A stretch of DNA of 37,045 nt from an uncultured Lentisphaeria bacterium (lineage in GTDB: Bacteria; Verrucomicrobiota; Lentisphaeria; Victivallales; Victivallaceae). Shown one piece after another: positions 31,978-37,045 of the stretch. Within the stretch, counting starts at the first letter, position 1. The number at the start of each line of letters is the position of its first letter. The stretch covers positions 1 to 37,045 of the forward strand of contig CAIKZE010000226.1 of NCBI GenBank assembly GCA_903831825.1, in the 5' to 3' direction. The notes under the pieces were generated by a model. It saw only the letters and a program-made list of their open reading frames with translations, was not told where the DNA came from and searched no databases. Position numbers and translations under genes: made by a program.

Positions 31978-34854
31978 TTATTTCTTTATGCTTTTAATAA
32001 CGATATAGTTTAACAGGAAAAATGGAGGACCGTTTGTACTTCCTGTATCTTCCAGCGAACGTATGATAAGGATATTTTCACCTTCCTTGAGGTATTTGGC
32101 GGCAATATCCAATTTATGAATTCCCCATTTGAAAGCTTTAAAAGGATTGGGGCCGGTAAAAATTTGATTCCCATTTACCTCAATTGCTATTTTGCATGGA
32201 TCCTTCGCGTCATGATCTTGACCGCATACCAGCATTTGATAAGCTTGCATCGGCGGTGTTTCCAGCTTGAATGACGCTGTCATTTCTTTGTACGGTGAGC
32301 TTTTGCTGCGAATACCCGTGCATAAGCGGTTCTCTTCCTGTTTAAAATTATAAACTATCGGATTTAATCCGCCCGAAAAGGAAAACGGGCTGAAGATAAT
32401 ATCCTGCATGGAATTGAAGTCAACTTCCCGCTCTGCCGTTTTTACGATTTCCTGAAACTTTTCCCCAAACTCCCGCCCCATTGTTTTTTGCGCTGCAACA
32501 ACCTGTTTTTCAAAAGTATTTGCTCTGGCTGTCCAGTCCGCGAAACCGGTATAAGCTTTAAACATCTCGGCATTCTTTGTCTGCATTGCTTCAGCCCACA
32601 AGCCGTTTAACAGGTTAAGGTCTTTTTGTATCTGCGGCAAATCCTTTACAGCGCCTGGAGTTGCTTTAAAAGAATACTTCTCCAATTTGGCTAACGCCTT
32701 ATTCAGCTTTTCAAGCAAAGGAACGTTCTCTTTGCCGACCAATTTTGCGGACGCCTCAAGCGGAGCTTGAACAGGATTGTATTTGGAAGGATTCCACAAA
32801 TAGTCCGATTCAGTGATTAGAAATGACGCAAAACAGGGCAGCGAGGTCAGTTGACAGAAGTCAACCGCATCATAAAAACCTTTATAATGCTGCTGCCATA
32901 CCGCAATCGGGTCAGTGGCATAATGGTAAGTATGGATATGAGAACTGCCCGTTTCATTCATTGTCATAAGCGGACGCCGTTTGATGCGTTCAACAATCCA
33001 GTCAACATGTGATTTTTCCACTTTCCCCGCCCAGACGCTTTTTCCAGTCCAGTAAATCTTTATATCTTCGGGCAGGCGTTTGCCTATTGCGTAGAGATAT
33101 TCGTCACGGCTTTCTCCGTACTCCCTGGGCTCATAACCCGGCCCCCAGTAGAAAGGCGGACAAAAGTTCATCTCAAAATCAGAATTTCCCTTTTTAAATT
33201 TATTATACACCTTGTTTACAAAATAAATGTCCGCTTCCCGCGCTGAACCGAAATTCTTTTCGTCTGCTTTGCTGAGGGGAAAACGTATATCATCATATGC
33301 AATGGTAATTCCGCCTCCGGCATTGACAATCGGAACCATATATTCAAGCAGCGCATTAAACTGCTCGTCGCTCTTGCTGTCTATCTTTTCAGGATAATTG
33401 TTTTGGGGATTATTATAAAGGGGCCTGAAACCTACCTGCCATTTTATGCCGAGCGGAGTCAGTTTTTCACCTAAATGTTTTACCGCCGCAAGCCACTCCG
33501 GCGGCGGCGCATGGTCAAACCAGTAATTGCCGTAATACTTGCTCATCCAGGCCGGTTTTTCAGAAATAAGCATTGACGGATAGTAAAATAAAATATTATT
33601 CAATTTAAATGCAATCGCAAAGCTCGAAGCCTGGTCAGGATTGCCGTTGCATAACCACATGCCACGGTAATTATATTGCGGCCAATCCACACAGTTAAAT
33701 TCTTTCATGACCGGCTTCCCGTCTTGACAAGTCATCATTTGCACCATTGATACGATGGCCCAAAGCGCCCCCAACTTATCGCTGCCTGCTGCGACAATAG
33801 TATTTTTATCCAGAATCTTTACCGTATAACCTTCTCGTTTTTCCGGAGCTTTTACTATCGTTTCTGAATTGGGAACTTTTACTTGCCCCAAGCCGATATA
33901 TATTCTGGTTTCAGCAGTATTTAAAACCTTGCCTCCCGCCAGTTTAATTTTTTGTTCAAGATACTGAATCGGTGAACTGTTTGCCGCAAAATTATTGTCT
34001 GTAATGATTGCGATGTTTTCAAGGCTGATATAAGCGTCAGGATATTCCACCTGCCGCGGGGTCGGCATAATAACCCCGGTATATATTGGAATTTTATCGT
34101 AAGCTGATGCTTGAATCTGCAAGCCTTTGTCAGGGGGAATGCCAGGGTTCCGGGTAATGGCTTGCCCGACTTTTATATTATTCAGGTAAATTTCACTTTG
34201 GTCGGCTAATGAAACACTGCCGGTGGTAAATTGCAAGGAGCTCATATCGCCCGGTCCCGCGGCATGGGAAGCCCGCTGAACAATAAATTTCTCATTTTCA
34301 ATATTCTGCACAGTTATTTCATAGCGCGCGTCAAAACGCTCGATTATAACCCGGCACCAGACATTCCGGGGAAATTGTCCATAATCGCTGCCGCCGGTTG
34401 TGCTGTAGGGAAGACCGGCGGCGTCTAAAATACGCCCGTGCGGCATTTTTGCGCCGCCGTAATAAAAATAAGCGGGCCATAAGTCCAAACGGGCGTTTAC
34501 AACAATTGCGGGATTGTTAATCATCGTGAACCAGGGGCTGCCGTTGAGTTTTGAAATATATTTAAAATCATACTGGATTACATAATTTGGGGTCCCGTGA
34601 TTCAAATTGAATTGAACTGTTGCGGCATTGGCCCCAGTATCATTAATGTGCAAAGCGCCGTTTTCAATTTCAACGGTAACGCCGCTGACATTTCGGGTGT
34701 AAGAGGAAACCGCCTGTAAACCGTCTGCTCCCGTCCAGTTGAGATATCGTCCGTCACATCGGTCCTCGACTCCCGCCGTTGCCATGGCAACATGCGGCAT
34801 AAAGACGGTCATCACGGCCAATCCGGCATAGAATGTTCTTTCCCGGCAAAACAT
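31978..34854 (-). CDS. Exported GH84-like beta-N-acetylglucosaminidase
   Basis: 958 aa. Residues 1-26 form a signal peptide. Residues 40-230 look like a concanavalin-type (DUF1080-like) beta-sandwich, and 260-385 like the small alpha/beta GH20b domain that precedes GH84 and GH20 barrels (MPTPRQVEY at 263-271). The barrel begins at NYRGMW (395-400). The paired acids of GH84 appear as ITIAYDDIRFPL (Asp521 and Asp522), and IYWTGKSVW matches the later MWTGP segment. The C-terminal 350 residues hold helices and a beta domain. GH84 enzymes remove beta-GlcNAc, for example from hyaluronan or mucin. The gene starts one base after the prepilin-like stop, so it is coupled to it. The family call is moderate because the barrel is divergent. 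Confidence 0.66.
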   Translation of the reverse strand: MFCRERTFYAGLAVMTVFMPHVAMATAGVEDRCDGRYLNWTGADGLQAVSSYTRNVSGVTVEIENGALHINDTGANAATVQFNLNHGTPNYVIQYDFKYISKLNGSPWFTMINNPAIVVNARLDLWPAYFYYGGAKMPHGRILDAAGLPYSTTGGSDYGQFPRNVWCRVIIERFDARYEITVQNIENEKFIVQRASHAAGPGDMSSLQFTTGSVSLADQSEIYLNNIKVGQAITRNPGIPPDKGLQIQASAYDKIPIYTGVIMPTPRQVEYPDAYISLENIAIITDNNFAANSSPIQYLEQKIKLAGGKVLNTAETRIYIGLGQVKVPNSETIVKAPEKREGYTVKILDKNTIVAAGSDKLGALWAIVSMVQMMTCQDGKPVMKEFNCVDWPQYNYRGMWLCNGNPDQASSFAIAFKLNNILFYYPSMLISEKPAWMSKYYGNYWFDHAPPPEWLAAVKHLGEKLTPLGIKWQVGFRPLYNNPQNNYPEKIDSKSDEQFNALLEYMVPIVNAGGGITIAYDDIRFPLSKADEKNFGSAREADIYFVNKVYNKFKKGNSDFEMNFCPPFYWGPGYEPREYGESRDEYLYAIGKRLPEDIKIYWTGKSVWAGKVEKSHVDWIVERIKRRPLMTMNETGSSHIHTYHYATDPIAVWQQHYKGFYDAVDFCQLTSLPCFASFLITESDYLWNPSKYNPVQAPLEASAKLVGKENVPLLEKLNKALAKLEKYSFKATPGAVKDLPQIQKDLNLLNGLWAEAMQTKNAEMFKAYTGFADWTARANTFEKQVVAAQKTMGREFGEKFQEIVKTAEREVDFNSMQDIIFSPFSFSGGLNPIVYNFKQEENRLCTGIRSKSSPYKEMTASFKLETPPMQAYQMLVCGQDHDAKDPCKIAIEVNGNQIFTGPNPFKAFKWGIHKLDIAAKYLKEGENILIIRSLEDTGSTNGPPFFLLNYIVIKSIKK

Positions 34855-34855
34855 T

Positions 34856-35563
34856 TTATTTTTTCAACCTCCAGTAATAATTCACCGAATCGTCAAGCAA
34901 TGTAGAATATATTTTATTGGGGTCCTCGGCGGACACATGGGAGTCTGCCCATAAAACATTGGCTTTATTACTGTGACGTCCTTTGACGTTGCCTATTGAT
35001 GTAGTCAGCCAACTGCGGGCCTGATAATATCCCCAGTCATTAGAGCCGCCGGATGTTGCCGGATTTCCCCATACCACATCCACCAGAAATAAAGTTTCGC
35101 CCGGACGGGATATTTTGCCGGTCTTGCATGGGGCGGCGATTGCGCCTGATCCGGTGTCCGTTCCGGTAATGTAGTAATAATTGGAAGCATACGAAGGATT
35201 GTACCAGCCTTTGATTTTTGTGATATCACTAGGTTTGCTGGTTCCTAAATAAACCTTCAGTCTGGCCTCGTTGAGCGGCTGGGACGGACATAAAAATACG
35301 GACGAGGTCTTTGTAAATGTCCCCAGCGTATACGGCCAGTAACTGACATAGTCTACCGTGAATTGCGGATAGTAGTCATTGTATGCCTCCTGGTACATGG
35401 CTGCCGCAAGTCCAACCTGCTTCAGGTTATTGGTGCACGAAATTGCATATGTTTTATCTCTTACCTGATTTAGCGCGGACAGTAACATTGAAGCGAGAAT
35501 TGCGATGATCGCGATCACCACCAGCAATTCAATGAGTGTAAAATTTTTCATTCTCTTTTCCAA
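34856..35563 (-). CDS. Prepilin-like protein, DUF1559 type, inside the glycosidase operon
   Basis: 235 aa with a TTG start at 35563, supported by AGGAGG eight bases upstream; an ATG at 35551 ([10 protein letters not shown]) is the alternative. The N-terminus [18 protein letters not shown] is the type IV prepilin motif. The later sequence has [15 protein letters not shown] and ends [19 protein letters not shown], the DUF1559 tail. It lies three bases after the regulator stop and one base before the GH84-like start. Such proteins may display or anchor the degradation system on the surface; this is inferred from the operon. It is about as long as the copy at 17433 but diverged. Confidence 0.88.
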   Translation of the reverse strand: MEKRMKNFTLIELLVVIAIIAILASMLLSALNQVRDKTYAISCTNNLKQVGLAAAMYQEAYNDYYPQFTVDYVSYWPYTLGTFTKTSSVFLCPSQPLNEARLKVYLGTSKPSDITKIKGWYNPSYASNYYYITGTDTGSGAIAAPCKTGKISRPGETLFLVDVVWGNPATSGGSNDWGYYQARSWLTTSIGNVKGRHSNKANVLWADSHVSAEDPNKIYSTLLDDSVNYYWRLKK

Positions 35564-35566
35564 TTT

Positions 35567-36703
35567 TCATTCCTCCTGATTATTGGTTAAAAATTTAAAA
35601 GTTTCCCTTTCCACATAATTTACCGGTATTTTTTCACTGCTTGTCAATGACTTTCTGCCGCTTAACCTGCATAGCATATCCACGCTTCTGGTTCCTATTT
35701 CTCCGTGCTCAAATTCCATGGAAGTTATTCCAGGACTTGATTGATTGGCTATATTCATACCGATAAAACCGATGATTTTAACCTGCTCCGGGACGGGGAT
35801 GCCATGTACGGTCAACTCGTGCAGTATTCGCAGCGCGGTCCAGTCTGAATCACAGATGAACACTTCGGGCAATTTGTCTTCAGTTATCAGTTTATTGATC
35901 AATTTTTTTATGCTGATTTCGTGTTTTAGCCGTGACAGGCGATCATAACAGACCAGCTCAAGTTTAGCGTTCATGACATTATAAAGATTCCTCAGGGAAT
36001 TAAAATCTTCCGCATAAGCGAAGTTTTCATTCAGGGCAAATCCTATATGTTTATAATTTTCTGTCTCCAGCAGCCGTAATAAGTGAATATAACCGTTTAA
36101 TATATCAATACTCACGCTGCCGACTCCCCGGATATGGCACTCTCTGCCGGCACAGACAATCGGCACGTTAAATTCCATAAGCGCATTTATCACTTCATCC
36201 GGGATATTGTATGCGACTATAAAACCGTCTATCGGCTGCTTGCGCAATGATTCCACGTCCTTCTTGAAATCATAAATATCTATCAAACGCAGTAAACATC
36301 CTAAATCATGCTGACGAAGCTGCCTTTCAATTCCTTCGAATACCTCTAAACCATAATTGTCAAAATTAGATGTTTTGAAGCTTTGAGTGCTTGGCAATAA
36401 CACCCCGACAGTGCGAATTGCAGATATTCTCTTTGAATTTTCCCCAGCCGGTAAAGACGCGGAAGGCGCAAGAGGCGCGGAACTGATGTTATTAACAAAA
36501 ACTCCGAGCCCGTGCCGCCGGGTAATGAAATTACAGGATTCCAGTATATCGAGAGCCTTTAATAAAGTTGAACGCGATATTTTAAGCGTTTTGCACAATT
36601 CTTTTATGGCGGGCAATTGCGCGCCCGCAGAGAAATTATGTTCCCGTATGTAGCTAATAATGTCGTCAGCAACCGCTCTGAATATAACTGGTCTCATAAG
36701 CAT
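35567..36703 (-). CDS. GntR-type DNA-binding / LacI-type sensor regulator (AraR-like)
   Basis: 378 aa. Residues 5-72 form a GntR winged helix (GAQLPAIKELCKTLKISRSTLLKALDILE, then GLGVFVNN). Residues 95-370 form a periplasmic-binding-protein-like sugar sensor as in LacI proteins (TVGVLLPS, IDGFIVAY, VPIVCAGRE, FICDSDWTALRIL, IGFIGMN, GITSME). This fusion is the AraR/LacI-GntR type, usually a repressor released by a sugar. The first ATG (36703) or the one at 36697 may start it; GGA precedes both. It heads the operon with the prepilin-like, GH84-like and GH36-like genes, so it probably controls its own operon in response to an amino sugar or galactoside. Confidence 0.88.
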   Translation of the reverse strand: MLMRPVIFRAVADDIISYIREHNFSAGAQLPAIKELCKTLKISRSTLLKALDILESCNFITRRHGLGVFVNNISSAPLAPSASLPAGENSKRISAIRTVGVLLPSTQSFKTSNFDNYGLEVFEGIERQLRQHDLGCLLRLIDIYDFKKDVESLRKQPIDGFIVAYNIPDEVINALMEFNVPIVCAGRECHIRGVGSVSIDILNGYIHLLRLLETENYKHIGFALNENFAYAEDFNSLRNLYNVMNAKLELVCYDRLSRLKHEISIKKLINKLITEDKLPEVFICDSDWTALRILHELTVHGIPVPEQVKIIGFIGMNIANQSSPGITSMEFEHGEIGTRSVDMLCRLSGRKSLTSSEKIPVNYVERETFKFLTNNQEE

Positions 36704-36967
36704 TCCGTTTTAATTGTTAAAAAACTGGTTTGTTTACTGGTATTATAACTGATGTTTTTAACTTTGTCAATAGGTCTTCTAAAAAATGGTAAAAAATCAG
36801 CAAAGATATTTTTCCATTCCTCCGCATCAAAATTAAAAATGATTTTAAAAGCACATAATAGCTTACAGATAAATTACTTAACGCATTACTAATTGACAAA
36901 ATTGCTAATAGTAAAAAGAAGACACTATGATAAAAGACAAAAGTAAAAAGATAAAAGGATGCAGAAA
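36704..36967. other. AT-rich spacer upstream of the regulator
   Basis: No supported gene; a 93-residue open frame here is low-complexity and lacks a ribosome-binding site. The promoter at 36742-36770 and two ACTGGT direct repeats (36724-36729 and 36736-36741) beside it are the only signals seen. Confidence 0.5.
36742..36770 (-). promoter_or_regulatory. Perfect consensus sigma70 promoter of the glycosidase operon
   Basis: On the minus strand, TTGACA (36765-36770), a 17-bp spacer and TATAAT (36742-36747). Both hexamers are exact. Such a strong promoter implies tight repression, probably by the adjoining GntR/LacI protein. The ACTGGT repeats just downstream may be its operator. Confidence 0.85.
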
Positions 36968-37023
36968 GTATGCCAGTTTCGCCGAAACTGGCAAGCAAGG
37001 CGGTTTTGGCAAAACCGCCATAC
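36968..37023. repeat. Three-way-junction palindromic element, copy B
   Basis: Outer arms AGTATG (36968-36973) and CATACT (37018-37023) enclose two perfect 9-bp hairpins with 3-nt loops: GCCAGTTTC-GCC-GAAACTGGC (36972-36992) and GGCGGTTTT-GGC-AAAACCGCC (36999-37019). The layout is that of the element at 26278-26339, with different hairpin sequences. Confidence 0.75.
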
Positions 37024-37045
37024 TCAACGAAAACATGGGGGAATG

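Noticed and set aside
36717-36998. 93-residue hydrophobic frame upstream of the regulator
   Set aside because: It reads through the promoter and part of the palindromic element in AT-rich DNA and has no start signals.

Overview
The window looks like chromosomal DNA of a PVC-group bacterium, most likely Lentisphaerota (Victivallales-like). This is inferred from two DUF1559-type prepilin-like proteins, a carbohydrate-degradation operon with such a protein inside it, a large protein with AIDA-type repeats, FN3 and PPC domains, an ECF sigma module, and mixed GC content with AT-rich spacers. No rRNA, phage gene, transposase or CRISPR array was seen.

Layout. 72-2536 (-): two-gene BsuBI/PstI-like restriction-modification system; a 162-bp palindromic element lies just upstream of the methyltransferase. 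2941-7763 (-): very large AsmA/YdbH-like envelope protein and a PurN-like formyltransferase. 7979-9682 (+): exported protein with a charged tail, then an ABC-2 type permease. 9698-11061 (-): small exported protein, DciA (DUF721) protein and NusG/RfaH-like factor. 11221-12287 (-): Smr protein and MazG. 12491-12675 (+): two identical tRNA-Asp(GUC) genes. 12728-17312 (-): five-gene presumed zinc-uptake operon (ZnuA-like binding protein, LolD-like ATPase, FtsX-like permease, small His/Cys protein, DUF3299-like protein). 17433-18672 (-): prepilin-like protein and a small His/Cys-rich protein, each with a 17-bp palindrome upstream. 18744-20223 (-): EF-P and its lysylating enzyme EpmA. 20458-21339 (+): methyltransferase. 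21330-21951 (-): toxin-antitoxin pair. 22155-26178 (+): VOC protein, Sel1-repeat protein, second copy of the 162-bp palindrome, and an ECF sigma / membrane protein / membrane protein operon. 26195-26339: duplicated VOC gene tail plus a palindromic element. 26347-29598 (-): IdeS-like cysteine protease fused to AIDA, FN3 and PPC regions. 29859-36703 (-): GntR/LacI-type regulator, prepilin-like protein, GH84-like and GH36-like glycosidases, behind a perfect sigma70 consensus promoter.

How the genes work together. The last operon reads as a self-regulated unit for removing N-acetylhexosamine and alpha-galactose from a host or dietary glycan. The protease could attack host glycoproteins or antibodies. 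The zinc operon and the nearby His/Cys protein may form a metal-homeostasis island. Three classes of non-coding repeat mark the junctions: a 162-bp long hairpin (two copies), a roughly 60-bp three-way-junction element (two copies and one degenerate trace), and an 81-bp duplicated gene tail flanking the Sel1/ECF segment. These repeats are the least explained part of the window. All functional calls are from reading the sequence; no database search was run.
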